Positions 33,671 to 50,953 of a stretch of DNA of 64,000 nucleotides are shown here, piece by piece. Positions within the stretch are counted from its first letter, which is position 1; each line of letters begins with the position of its first letter. Both the position numbers and the translations under genes were made by a program. Source of the DNA: Diploscapter coronatus (Eukaryota > Nematoda > Chromadorea > Rhabditida > Rhabditidae); NCBI GenBank assembly GCA_964036155.1, contig OZ038422.1:55947201-56011200 (forward strand), read 5' to 3'. The notes under the pieces are model-generated. The model was not told the DNA's origin and made no database searches. It was given only the letters and a program-made list of their open reading frames with translations.

Positions 33671-36600
33671 CTATCTTCTAACAATTGTTAAAATTACTTC
33701 ATCGAAAGTCAGTCGATCACTTGCATTCAAACACCAACATTGCTTCATAACCTCATATCTGAAATTAACATTACTCATCGCTTTAGATTCTTTGACTTTT
33801 TAAAACATTTCATCTGGGCATAGCTCTGGTTGTAACAGTCGGTTTCCATCTTGAAGATATTTCAATAGATCACTGTTCGTAACGTGCCTATATGGTAATT
33901 GACCAAGGGAGTAAATCTCAAATAAAGTCACTCCGAATGACCAACTGAAATGATAAAAAAAAAACTATTTCAATCTAATGGAAACAATCTTACACGTCAC
34001 TTTTGGTTGAAAATGAATTTTCAGTGTAGCATTCAGGAGACAACCATTTCAACGGCAACAAACCTTTCTGCATCGGATTTATCGTTTCATATGAATAAAT
34101 TGCCAATCCAAAATCACAAATCTAAAATTATTGCTGAAAAATCGATTGATATTGCATAAATTGCCTTGGCAACTTTGCTCTTCGTTAACAGAACATTTCT
34201 AGCTGCTAAATCTCGATGAACGATGTCTTTCGACGAAATGTACAACTGTAAACGGTTCTATAAAAGAAATCTCAAAAATAATTCACCATTCCATCACAAA
34301 TTTGCCAAGCATAAGAAGTCAGTTCCTTGATGCTACTTGGACTATTCTAAAAGAAGACATGGAAATAATGACGAAAATTTCTAACCATAAGATGCTCGCC
34401 ATTATCAGTTACATAATGCAAAACATCGCCCAATTCACAATGTTCTAACAGAACCAGTGGGAAGAATTTACTCGCAACATATCCGTACATGCTGAATGAA
34501 TGAATGAGTTATTATTTACAGTAGCGAGCAAGAGCTTTGCATCACTCTGACATTTTCGATGTTGCTTTTCAGCCATTTTCAATTTTTATTGAAATTTTTA
34601 AGTTTCATTTTTGTTGGCTTATTTATTTTTACTTTCAAAATTGTTTTAAAATGATTCTAGATTGTTCTAAATAACTGAATACGTTCAAAATCTGTAAATT
34701 CGTTGTCCTATTGATATTGTGTTAAAGGTTCGAGATTTCTTACAGAAACTGAAATTTCGCGTTTCGAGGCTTCTCAAATAAATGCATGAACGATTTGAAA
34801 GCTCTCGTATTGAATGATTCTAGATTATTCGTGAATTTTCTCAACTCCTTTCAAATCTCTTTCTTTCACTTCTGCACAAGACCGCATTGCATGAGCAATG
34901 CATCGCGTCATCAACATCTAAATGTAAGGAGTGATGCAAAACTCTTACTCGCTACTGTACATACTTCATCTGTTTCATCTGAGCTTACCAAACAATATGA
35001 GGACTAAATTCAAGTTTCTTCATGATTTCGATTTCTTTGAAAAAATCCATTCGATCTCGGTCGGATGCATGGCCAAGTAACCTTTTGACTGCCACCTGAA
35101 TTTTGATATTTTTTACTCTGTCAATTTTCGTCTCGAAACTTCGTAGGCAGTTGTGCTTCTACTTGAGTAGAGCTGCACCTCAATGCTTTGGTTGATATGA
35201 AATAACGGAACTTCCCCTACATTTTTTTATTTAGATTCATTATAATGCTAATCAATAAAAGTAATAACCCTTCAATACGCCATAAAATACTTCGGAAAAC
35301 GCTCCCTTTCCCAGTTGCCTGTCTTCGTTTATTTCCACCTCGGTTGATTTCACGACCCAAGGATCTCTAGAAAAAGATTAAAGCGTAATTTATTTATTTC
35401 AATGAATGTTCAGTTTTACATTGCTTGTGTTGGATCGATTGAATATTCGTTCAGTGCTGCATGATCTCTGAAAATTAATACTAAATTATTTGACAAATTT
35501 GATATTTTACTTGATAAAAGCTCTTAAAAGCGGCAATCTCCGTCTATATGAATAGCATAGCACAATAATTACTACGTTGATTATTATTATCGCGATTATT
35601 GAACAGATTACTGTTATAATTACTAAAATAGGCGGTCAGAATTGTTAAATGTGTCTTATATATCATACTCATTTTTGTCTTATCCTTAGGTGATGTGGTT
35701 GGTAATGGTGATGTACTTGGCGGCACTGATGAAGTAGTATAGTTCCGAGCTGAGATGGAATTTCGATTGAAATTTTTTTTTCATTTCGCCTCAAAGTTTC
35801 AATTTGCGACGTCCTTAGTCATGAGTCAAAAGAATTTTTAGGTTTTCTGTCGGAAGTGTGGAGTTTATGCGAACACCAGATTTATAGTAGCGTCAAAAAT
35901 GGAACATTTGACTCGAACTTTCCTGATTTGTTTCATGAGCTAATTATGGTATGTTCAGTGTAAAAATGATCCTAATCAATAGATTATCATTTCAAAAAAA
36001 ATTCGGAATAATATCGAAAGATTGCGAAAAATAACTACGCAATTTCTATATCACTTGACGCATGCACACTTTACCCGTATTCTCAAAAACTTTTTTGGCA
36101 TGAACTTACGCATAAATTCGCTTACCTACTGTTAACCTAATTAGCATTCCCGTTGAATTTGCACCAGGATGCATTTGGATTTGAATTCCTTGGCAAATGC
36201 TTGAACCATTTGGACGAAATCCGTTTTCATCACAAGTTCTATGATAAAATATTATTCAATTATCTCAAATCAAATCGATGATTACGAAGCCCTCAATATC
36301 CCGTTTCCAGAATTCAGAAATGTTACATTTAGACAATCAATTCCGATTTCGTAATGATATACTTCATAAGTTATTTCGAACATTTCTTCTAAAATAACTT
36401 TCATAAATCGGAATTAAGAATTTTTTAGATTATTTTTATCTTTCACTTTTTTTACTTATATCTAATGCTATTTCTGGGCTCCTAGAAAAAAAACACCGGG
36501 ACACTGGAACATCAGCTTCTTTCTTTTCTTCTCTTGCTTCTTCACACTATTTCTTAGAAAAGCCGGTCTTTTTCTATGAGCCCTATTTATGTTAGAATTA

Positions 36601-39600
36601 AAGAAAAATTTCAATATTGATTCTGCCATAAGTTGAATGAGGTAAATTTTCTAACGGAAATTCTGCAGTTGATCAGTTGTATTGAGAAATTTCCTAAATT
36701 GTTGCTTTATTAATGATGTTTAAAACTTGTTCTGTGAGAGAATTAGCCAGTATATTTCCTAGAAAAGTTAAATTTCACTTGGGAATGAAATTTTTTTTAG
36801 GAAATGAGCCTTCTATAAAGTGGACGATTCTCTCATAAAACGCTTCTTCTGCACTTTTGAATTAAACTACATATATATGTATAATAAATTACGTTGGTAA
36901 AATATTTTCTGGATATGGATAGTTATAAGTAGTGATAACATATTCTCCATCTGTAAGGGGACTGTAATCATCATCTAAAATAGCTTATATGATAAACTAT
37001 TTGTAAGTCTGGAGAATGTCTTGGCAGAGGGGAACTATTTTGCCCCGTCAAAACCTTATCGATACTCCACTTTTACAAATAGTTGATCATATCATAGCAA
37101 CGACTATGCGTTTATTAAATTGGAAAAATTTAATAGTATGGACGAAGTTTGATAAATTGTGTTTTTTAAATTGTCTTAATCTAATTAAATGAAATTTACT
37201 GATTCTTATCATTGAATATCATGTTTTCAGTTAAGAGAAATTCTAATCGAGAGAAACTCTAAAATCAGTAAAGGAGTTTTTTTTTAATGTTTACTTTTCC
37301 AAATTTATGCAGGAATATAATCATTAAACATTACCTCGAGAAATATTAAATATTACACTAGATTCGGAATTCAAATACAGAGTCCAGCAATTACCTCTTA
37401 TGCGAACATTATAATAATCTTGATAAAGACCATGCTCAAGGTCACTAAAATATTTACTAATCATTTAGGTGTTTGCAGTAGAGGCAAATATGTTTAGTTT
37501 TTTTTTATGAAACGTATAAATTTTGAAAATAATATTTTAGGAACCAACTAACCCGTAGAAATTCTGCATACCATCATTGATACGTGAACTGCACCCTGGT
37601 AATATCGAAACATTTCCAACCTAAACATCAAATCTTTAAAGAAATCATTTGATAAATAAAATTTCTAATATTGACTGATAACGAATTTGATACTCGAGCG
37701 CATTGACTCGTAAGAAGGGAATGCAAGATAAAAGTGAGTTTTTCGTTAATTCATATTCCAATATTGCTTATCTTCGGATTTCTTTATCTTTCCTTTCATT
37801 TTGTCAATTCTAATTCTAATAATTTTGAAGGAAGGCTTAACGGTTTCAAAGTTTCAAAAATGTGAAATATTGGAGAAATGAAATACACTGCTTTTTGAGC
37901 ATTATTTTTTGCCAAATCTCTGCATAAAATTTATCAACTTACTACTCTGATCGATGAAAAGGTTATTTGACAATCATCCACAGCATAAGAACAAGACTGA
38001 AGTATATAATAAATCTCGCTAGTCGAGTGACCTGTCACATAATATCCATCACTATGAAATATTTGAAAGTTAAATTGGGTATCATTTTGAAAGTCTGAAG
38101 GAATAAACGGGTTATACTTGACAACTACAACATGAATGCACAAGATCGAAATTCCGAAATTCGTGCACCCCTCTCTCTCTCTCTCATTTAAATTCCCAAA
38201 GTGAATACCTTCTGCAGCAGAAATAAGCGATGTGATAAAACCATAAAGATATCGATAATAATTTTCTAGATCATATCCAACAAAATATATCGTCAAAATT
38301 CCGGATTTTGCAACAACTTTTCTCTGCTTAAATATTTTCATCATTTATTTTAAATTGATTATTTATGACATTTAACATTAATGAGAAGAAAATGTTCTAT
38401 ATGTACAACCTGTTTTCTTCCCAAAGAATCATTTATTGTTGGGACTGCTAAGAAATCAGCTATTCTGCAAATTAAAAATGTTCAAATTCGTCGATTCTTA
38501 TCGCGCTTTATCAGGCTAAGGAAAAGCCCTAAGTTAGTAATAATTTCTGCTACTTCTGTTACTAGTATCTTATTCTATCAAGATTCAGCATCGTATTTAT
38601 ATCAAAACGTTAAAACATTTCTAGTTTAATAATTAAATCAACATATTCAAACTCACGATCCTCGATAAGTCATGTTTGTTCCAAAACCGTCAAATATTAA
38701 AAATCTCGAATACATTACTGCTTCAGGAACAAATACCATGTGACCACTATCGTCAATCGCTCTCATAAATATTGGAAAATCATAATCCAACGAACTTCCC
38801 ATGCTATATGCATTTATTGTGTCAAATTTCGCATTTGGATGATAGAAAATTGTCGAATTTATATCATTTTCATAAAATATACCATAGCTCTCATTTACAA
38901 TTCTTTTTGTGAAAATATCCGTATTTTCATAAATTGAAGCTAAAATGTAGAAATGAATTTGCAAAATAAAACGATGTGATGTTGTAGCAAATCTTATTAA
39001 AGGTTACTTATTTTCAAATGCAGTAATAACTAATTAATGTCAGTTTAAGAGACAAAAGATATTTGAAAAAATCTATTTATAAATGAAGAATCCTCCTGTT
39101 ATAGACGTCTTACAAAAATTTTTAAAAATTATATCGTTATTTTTAATTGGATATACAATAACGCACAAAAGTTTGGAACAATCATGATTTTTAACACAAT
39201 TCAATTCATGCATTTACGATGAACCGATTAATTTTGTAGATATATTCTGGTCATACAATGGCACTAGCCTGTCAAATTAAAAGAGGATCGGTTCAAGGCA
39301 TATCGGCATAATCAACTTCTTGCGAAATTTAAAATGTTCCAAACTTTTGTGCGTTATTGTTTTTAACTCAATATGGTAAAAATTCTTACAGAAATTCCCA
39401 TATGTGATGTTTATTTGAGAATTTACTAAGTCTGGCAATTCGTGAGTGGTCATAAAAAATATACCCACCGGTCCTATACAGTGATATTCCCAGAATGAAT
39501 CATAATAGTCACGATATAAGCTAAACTAAAATGCTAGTACATACTTTTTGAAAAAAAAAACTAATTTTGCATAATGGTCTTCAGACACTTCACCAAATTT

Positions 39601-41331
39601 CGCTTCGTTTCGTTTGAATCGAAATTTCGTTTTTATTTTGCGACCTCTCTAATTACTTTCCTTGAGAAGAATAACCAGTTTCAGACCTAGGAAGGTCGTA
39701 TGTCAATTTGCTTGTGCCGACCTCCTTCCTTCTGTGAGAATGTACGGTCAAAAGCTCTTTGAGGACCCTCCTACCTATCAGTTTCTATAGTAAAATTAGC
39801 ATTTGCGGACTCCTTTCCCTATATTTTTACGTCCTGTTGGGATAAGAAGGCGTCTTAACCCAAATTATAACACAATCTGACTTGCGACATTTTCCCAAAA
39901 TTCAAATCAGTTCCCCACATTCACTTGCCTCAGGTGGTGATCGCCTAGCTCTAATTTAGCCCTACTCTGCACAGTCCCATCATCTCAAATCACCTGTGGG
40001 AAGTTTAATGTCAAGTGGAACCTTTGCAATAAACCATTTGCACTCAAAAATAGTCTTTCCGCAAATAAATTGCAGAAACTCGGCCCATAGCCACTATAGA
40101 CGCTGTTACCACTATCCAACGTAAATGCCCCCTAGGTCTGACCAGTTTATCACACTTCAATGATGGTGTGATCCTTACTCTTCCACATTTTAGATCAAGA
40201 TGCAATCATTAATGTTAAATACAATTTATAAATCATTCTCAGCTATATTTGCATAAGTGACTAACCTATAATTGACTTGAAGATCTGTAACCACATCAGT
40301 ATAGGAAATATCAATTGCATAGAGATTATCGTTGTCGTTGGTGTAGTTCGGTTGGAACCACGCATCCTCAAGTGTCAAGAGAACAAAATATGGTGTGGGG
40401 ACCCAAATCTGAAGCGAGTCAATCATCATCCATAAGTTCTATGTCAATAATAATTAGTAGATTTTAAAAATATCGGATAAAATTGATTCTATTTATTATT
40501 TTTTATGGGTTTTATAATAACCAGAGTTTTATTAATATCAAAGTATGAGTGGTTCAAGTCCTAGCACTTTGAATTTTGAGATGATTCTAAACCTTCCACG
40601 CCATTTTTAACCTAAAACTCAATTAAAATCAGAGATCTAAGAATATTGACTTCGAAATATTCAAACTTGAAACTTCAACTTATAACATTCTGAGAATAAA
40701 ACTCATACATCGGCTCTGAATTCAAAAAGGCAAGTGTCAAATTCGAACTTTCGTTTTCTAAGAGTAACAAATAGAAATTTCGCGCGGTCCTGATTAAAAA
40801 GGCTTGACTACAAACTTTTACAAATTCTGACAAAAGGTAAGTGTTAAACAATAGATAATTACTTACCTCATATGTGGAATATGGCTGCCAGGTTAAATTG
40901 CAATAATTTTGAGAGCAATTTTGTGAAACTATTTTACTTTCTAAATGATTGAATTCAGAATGAAGAATTACCCAACTCTAACAAAATTCTATATAATTTC
41001 TTTTTGAAACGAAATTACATTAAAAATTATATTTCGTTGAATACCCTAGCTATTCATAGATCATAATTTCTATCATACAGTATTTTCTCTAATAGAAGCC
41101 TCGGAGCTTCTATTGGAGGGGGCTAATATTATAGAAAATACGGTATATTTACTTCGTACCTGGGTCCTGAGATTCAATAACAATCACAGGGTATATTAAC
41201 AGACTTGCAATGCACAGCATTTTTATATTCAACCACCATTTTTGCATTATTATTTGATCTAAAATTGACTGTACAATCATTATAGTAGAAAATAATCTCA
41301 TTATGAAGTATTTTGAATGAAAAATACGCAT
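33671..41331 (-). CDS. Receptor tyrosine kinase, many exons
   Basis: The signal sequence lies in the 41149-41331 exon; the start is 41247 (MQKWWLNIKMLCIASLL) or the in-frame ATG at 41331. Extracellular exons, with many potential N-glycosylation sites, lie near 40930, 40440, 39470, 38940, 38330, 37600, 37440, 36980, 36230 and 35745; I do not recognise their fold. A single transmembrane helix (IIITVICSIIAIIIINVVII, then RRR) follows at about 35605-35520. The kinase domain has QLGKGAFSEVFYG, an insert before VAVKRLLG, a helix C Glu in KEIEIMKKLEF, HRDLAARNVLL (tyrosine-kinase type), ICDFGLAIYSY, PLKWLSPECY and a final RLTFDEV, with the stop at 33671. All catalytic residues are present, so it should be active. 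Insert position and short activation loop recall nematode-expanded receptor kinases of the KIN-15/16 kind. Small exon edges in the ectodomain are uncertain. Confidence 0.8.
34519..34957. mobile_element. Tc1-like non-autonomous element, 439 bases, in a receptor-kinase intron
   Basis: Ends CAGTAGCGAGCAAGAGCTTT and its complement near-match about 30 bases long, flanked on both sides by TA (34517-34518 and 34958-34959), the target site of Tc1/mariner transposons. No transposase frame. It lies in the kinase-domain intron between the LEFSPHIVW and MYGYVASKF exons. Confidence 0.8.
38162..38188. repeat. CT dinucleotide run
   Basis: A short CT run lies inside an extracellular stretch of the receptor kinase. 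It may fall in a small intron of about 100 bases (donor AAG|GTATTC, acceptor TTGTAG) rather than in coding sequence. Confidence 0.6.
39155..39360. mobile_element. Short terminal-inverted-repeat element, 206 bases
   Basis: ACAATAACGCACAAAAGTTT (26-base arm 39155-39180) is mirrored exactly by 39335-39360. No coding capacity. It lies in an ectodomain intron of the receptor kinase. The AAAGTTTGGAACA core resembles that of the 744-base element at 55833. Confidence 0.75.
41078..41150. mobile_element. Tiny foldback, about 73 bases
   Basis: ACAGTATTTTCTCTAATAGA and its imperfect complement (TATAGAAAATACGGTAT) enclose an inner inverted pair AGAAGC...GCTTCT. It sits in the intron after the signal-peptide exon of the receptor kinase. 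Confidence 0.55.
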
Positions 41332-42966
41332 AATGTTATGAGAAATAATAATTAAAGAATATTTGAAAAATATTGATATCTAACTCAGCACCTGTGTATG
41401 TACAAAATGGTTTGCAATATACAAGTGTGCGCTTATTTTCAAGGGATTAACTTATGTTTTATCACTAGATTTGTTATAGTCTATGACATTTCAAATCATA
41501 ACGTCTAAGACGCTTATTGAGTGCGAATTAAGGTGTTACAGAAGATCACAACTTGACAACTTGACAACTTGAGAAAGAGAGAAAGTATTTAGGATTAGGA
41601 GAGGGTAGGCATAGGCTTTCCACTTTTACATACTTTCTTAGGCTGTAATCTTCCGTAGTACTTTACGAAGTATTAGAGCTTGGTTAAAAATGAAAAGTGA
41701 ATGTCAATAAAAATCAAAGTTTTAGCAAGGTAGTATAAACGGGTTCGTAGATCGGATTAATTTTCACACATTTTATTCAGTTTTTTACGCTGATTCTCAT
41801 AATGATAACCGTTTTCGAAAATCGATTACTATAGTGGATTACGGTAACTTAAAGTTTTGATAAATCCGGTCTCAGGAAAAAATTTATACCTTTCTTATTT
41901 CTGAATCAAATCGAGTGTGATTTTTTGCATTAGATAGCCCATGAAAAACTAAAAATAATGTAACTACAACCACCTGTCACAATCAATAATTTTTTTTTTT
42001 TTAAATTCCTTGTTATTTTTAAATTGTTCTACTACTCAAGATCTACAAATAAGAATTACTGCTACTATATAATTCTGTAGACACCTTTTTTAATTTCAAT
42101 TTATCAAAAATAAATGTTAGAATAGGTTGAATTTGTAGGGGATTTTGTAAGGAATTGGAGAGATTTTATCTGATTTACTAATCTCTAATCATTACATTTA
42201 CAGTTTCATGTAACTGAAATATAAATTATTGAATATTTGTTTGTTAGATATTTTGAATTAAATCCTATTCTTGGTTCTATCATTGACAGAATTTTATATT
42301 TATTTTTGCTTATTTTAAAAATTGAGTTTCAATTTAATTACGAATCAAACCAATTTACACAAATTAGCTAATCCAACTAAATTACAAACAGAGATAGTAG
42401 AGGTAATTGAAATTCTAACAGCCAATCGAAGGCTGAAACTAGAACGACGAGCAAATGGACGCGAAGCGAGGAAGTTCTAGTTACAAAATATTCGAAGATG
42501 AATATGACAATGTGTAGGCACGATACAATAAAAACAAAATCACTGATTTATCAAAAATTATGGTGAATTGTTACACACCTACGATATTCTATAAAAATTT
42601 GTAGATTATTAGACATGAAAATGATAATTTTATGATTAGATAGATGATATATTCAATTATATGCAAGCAAATAAGGAGTGGGTTGAAAAAGAAATTTTGC
42701 GTATTCAACGCAAGTAGAAATTTAGAATTTTTTCAATTCAATATTATGCTTTAAGAATAATTTATTTTCTAAAAGATGGCATATTCTTGTAGCAATTCAG
42801 AGAAAGACTAATAATAAAAAGAATGTTTACCACGCCATTATATAAATAGTAGGAAGTTTTCTAACTTGATACGAAGTAATTTGAAGAAGAGGAAACAAAC
42901 GCTATCCACTTCTAACACATGCGGTTTTTTTAGTTTATTACGTGGCAAAGAACTTCCATCATCAGA
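41332..42966. other. Intergenic between receptor kinase and SLC22 gene
   Basis: AT-rich. It contains an inverted copy (42300-42490) of the repeat tail seen at 33230-33400 and, in shorter form, at 27700-27760. No gene seen. Confidence 0.6.
42300..42490 (-). repeat. Third, inverted copy of the dispersed AT-rich repeat
   Basis: Its complement matches 33230-33400, including the GC-richer piece near AGAACTTCCTCG and CGTCGTTCTAG. This shows that part of the 27.3/32.8-kb duplication is a dispersed repeat family. Confidence 0.7.
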
Positions 42967-45925
42967 TTAAATAGCTTGTTCAACAACCTTCTCGTTAGAT
43001 AGTGGATGCTCCACAGTCAGACTCAACTCATCTGCAATCCTCATTTGAGTTGGAACCCTCTTCCCGAACAGTCGTTGTTCCTTCGGTGGCAAGTGATTCT
43101 CCAAATGTCTGCTTTTGGTCTCAGGGATAATCATTTCGAATGAAATGATATCGATGATGCACAGGACCAGCAGAACGAGGTATGGCAGGGAGAGGAAGTA
43201 GGCGTTGAGTTTGAAGAGCTGTGGGGCGAGGATCGATCCGATGCGCGACGCGGTTGACATTGCAGATATGCCCAAGTTACGGATTGCTGTCGGGTAGAGC
43301 TCGTTGGCTGCCATATACTTTCCAGTGAAAAGCTAAAGCACGATTACTTTCTTTGGAATTGCTGTCAAATAGCACAGGTTTACAATTTTTTATAATTTTG
43401 TTTTTCTTTCTGTTAAATGTGCTGAAAATATCATTCTTTAACGCTAATTTTTCCCAATAAATTTGGAAGCCTCTCATGATAAGTTTTACTTCAACGTACC
43501 TGACTAGTCATGGCCATTGTGATGACCGTTCCAATCGATATAATCGAGCCTCCCTTGAATCCTAAAGGAGAGGGAAATTATCTTTGCATATCAGAGTCTA
43601 AAATATACCTATGAAGTAGATGAGTGACATTGACGATAATGCTAAAATGCTGAATCCGACTGCAATCAGGTTGATTATTTTTCGACCAAACCACACGAAT
43701 TTAAAATCTACCACTGCGACCAAAATATTGACGCTCCATCGGAAAATCTTTAAAAAAAATATTGAGGAGTTCTATTTTCAAGAAATATTCCTACTCCAAT
43801 AATAATCGAGTTCAAATATAGTGAGCCAGATAGCTGTTCCATGTTAAAGATTAGCGAGTATGTAATTAAAGCTGCTGTTGCCCTAAATAATCGCTAATCT
43901 TTCAAAACGAATAGCACTTGAGAAATTACATCCCGAAAACTAGTGTGACAGTCCAACAAATCAGCTTCCAGGTGCAGAAAAGATGAATGAATGTGTAGCG
44001 CTTGATCTTCGCCGATCGCAAAGCTTGAGCCTAAAATTCAGACAAAAAACTATTCTTCGGAGATTTCGAGGGTTAAGAATTTTCAACAACGATGTTCATC
44101 CCGTAATAATTTTTACAATTTTCTCAAGGATGGTTCTTCAGAAAAGTAAAGGAATAATTCTTTGCGAATTACTGCTTTGAATAGTATTTTTTACTATATC
44201 ATGCATTAAAATTGCGAATTCAAAACCTACTTCTTGCTCTTTACAGATTAGTTCTTCAGTTTCCCTGGTGTAGTGTCGCGTATTCTTCCCGTCAATTTTT
44301 CGTATCTTCTCCAGAACATCTCTTGCATCGGCTGGAAATTGGTCACACATTCTGATGTCCTTTCGACCTTACCAAATTGTCCTCTTTGCATGTAAAATCT
44401 CGGAGTTTCAACAAGGAAGTAGATCAGAAGAGTGGCTGAGCCAGAAGCTACTGCAATGGCCAAGGAAAGACTCTTCCAGTCATCGAAGTAATAGGCCACG
44501 ATTGGAAAAATGATGAAGTTAGGAGACCACCTGAAGCTGGTTTGTTGGATCAAATAAGTCAAACCAGATCGCAAATGTGCTAATCTCGATCCACCGAGAC
44601 TTACGTAAATGCATTAATTATCCACATCCTGTGCTTGCGAGGGATCGACTCGATCAGGAAGACTGAATGCACCCTGCAATATGAGTGTAATCATTGACGA
44701 TATTGTGACCAATGCCCAGTGGAACATGATCATCGGTATAACTAACTCTTTTACTCATCTTGATCCGTTCTAACAAAAGTTTGGCCTAAATTGGTATTTT
44801 TTCCGAATATTAGGAAAACAATTATTTATCATTCTATTTTACTCACGATAAATGGAGGAAAAGAAGCCGAATTACTAGATACCGATTTTCATGCACTAGC
44901 TTTCTTGCCACTTTTATCCTACACTGTCAGTCCGCCCGTGAAGAATCCTGTGATCGTTCGAATTATAGTGAACGAAGTCAGATCCCAGGCAAAAGCAGTC
45001 AGAATGAGAGTGAGTGTGTTGCCAAGGCCAGAGATGATCAATGTCTAATGAGAGGAGTGAATGAGTAGTTATTGAAATGAAAAAAAACTTTACAAATCTT
45101 CTGCCGTGCATATCCGAGATTTGTCCGAAGAAAGCAGCTCCGATCAGTACGCCAATCATTTGAACCGATATGCTGTCTTTGACCACTTCTGCGTCCTTGC
45201 ACAGATAATCCCACTGAAATGTGCATTTGCTTGGGGATATCGATAAAATTTCTAGCTGGGAATTTTATCATTTAATTTGTATCTCTTGGCTTTTTACTGG
45301 CAATTTTCATTCTTTTCGGTATTTAAAATTCATCAATTATTTTCAATTCTGTCAGCATAGTCTGCCAAAATACTGACTTCAACTTGAACAGAATGGAAGG
45401 GCGTTTCGAGAATAGGCTCGCAGCTAGTTTGCAGTCTTCGCGACTTCAACTGGTCGCAAATACTCGTGTCATTGTCGAATATCTCATTTGAACATCCAAC
45501 AACTTTCGGTGTGTAACCCTGAACATTAAACAAATAAAGGTCCTGAATTATCAAATCAATTTACAGCGTAGGTCATTACAGTCATTGAGGACAAACATGT
45601 GAACGCCATTAACTCAGAAAATAGAAGAATAAGCCAACAGTACCGTCCCAATCTAAAGTTATTTTGCAAAATTAAATTATCTTTTGTAAACGTATCTTCA
45701 CAAAAAATAATTTTGGTTCGATGATGATCAATGCATTTCCTGAGGTTTTCAGGCTAGTTTAAAATATGATTGCAGATATTCGTAAGAGCAAGAATAGTTG
45801 AGGCTCTAGTCTACTAAAATAAAAATCATCAGGAGTATAACCTACTTAATAATATCATCGACATTCTTCTTCTCTTTGAGAGTTCCATTTCCATTAGCCA
45901 GAAGCAGTTTGTTAGAATTTGCCAT
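42967..45925 (-). CDS. SLC22-type organic solute transporter
   Basis: Thirteen exons (45846-45925, 45565-45652, 45378-45518, 45094-45213, 44923-45044, 44605-44673, 44373-44530, 44231-44331, 43930-44030, 43795-43882, 43609-43747, 43500-43561, 42967-43332) join in frame into 544 residues, the usual SLC22 length. Features in order: cytosolic N-terminus, first helix near YCWLILLFSELMAF, a Cys-containing extracellular loop, WDYLCKDAEVVKDSISVQMI, the facilitator signature GQISDMHGRRF, helices 3-6, YFLVETPRFYMQRG after helix 6, the long central loop with ARDVLEKIRKIDGKN, helices 7-12, and NELYPTAIRNLG before helix 11, which is typical of organic cation/anion transporters. The cytosolic tail is about 50 residues. 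The substrate cannot be read from sequence. Intron 44332-44372 is only 41 bases. Confidence 0.88.
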
Positions 45926-47166
45926 ATTCTGCAGAAATCAAAAGGTGAATAGCTGGAATAGTTTTCGCAGGTTGGAGGTGAAGAGTGTCAAGTGGCAGTC
46001 AGTCAGGCAGGCAGGCAATCCTTATGTCTGTCAGGGCAGTCAGTTCGTCTGTCGACTCTTCGATCAGTCGATGCAATAATCCTGCACTGCCTTTTGCCTA
46101 TCATGTTCCTGCCTTCTCACCTTCCACCTCTCTTCATCATTCACTTCATATCATTGTGAGCGCAATCGTGCAATCCATATCAGTCATCATCATTACCCCT
46201 CCTTTTCCCCTTTCTCTTCACTTCACTTCACATTTCAATATCAACATTTATATTCGCTACAAACCATACACAATTAAATTTGGCTGCACTGATCAATGGA
46301 ACCATTTTGAAAAAAAACCTCCGTGTCAGTGCCTGAAATTTTGTATCGAATGTTTCTGTTTAACACATTGCATAACTATGAATAGCGCAATATTTACGCT
46401 TTAAAATTCCCTAGAATATATACATAAATGATATACGTTTTTTGGGAAAACATGAAAACTCCTTTGCTCTAACATGGCATGGTAAAAATGTTGTTCAAAA
46501 TATAAAAACAAGGGTTAAGTTCCCAAATATGATCATATTTAGCTATAATGTCCCAGAGTATATCCAAAAACCCTCGATAATAAAACAAGATATCATTGAA
46601 CCTCCTTGTACATATGAACTTAAGTGAACTTAGATCATTCGTTGCATTGCATCATCATCAATCATCAATCATCAAAGAGATGCCGCTGTCAAAATAAAAT
46701 CAATTGAAAACCGCAAATTAAAACATTGTCAGTATTTTATTTTTTTGTAATCGATGAGGTAGACAATGATAAAAAGAATATTGCGATCAAATACATTAAT
46801 TACTCGTATATTTTGACCCGTAAAGAGTTGCATGGAGAATATTATCGTTGGTTTCGCACAAAGTACGGGCAAACATTTGAATGAATATGAGGCTGTAGCG
46901 TATTTGAAATCACAGGATATTGATTCAAATCAACGATGGAAAAATATCAAGAGAATTTAACAATTACACATAAGTTGTGCAAACTGATTCTATGAATACC
47001 CTTCATTGTACTATTGCTAGATGCTCTCGATAAATAAAATTCACCAACAAACAATGGTTTTGATAATGATAATAAATTAAAGGCAAATGTAAATGTGTTT
47101 GTTTTAGTTTACGTCGTATTGATGAAAGAGCCAGTTTTTATTTACGATGAAGGTGAATTCGTTCAT
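45926..47166. other. Intergenic between SLC22 and channel genes
   Basis: Bases 45960-46230 contain GTCA/GGCA runs and a C/T-rich stretch on the plus strand, upstream of the SLC22 start. The plus-strand frames here are low-complexity and unsupported. No gene seen. Confidence 0.55.
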
Positions 47167-50953
<3,787 letters not shown>

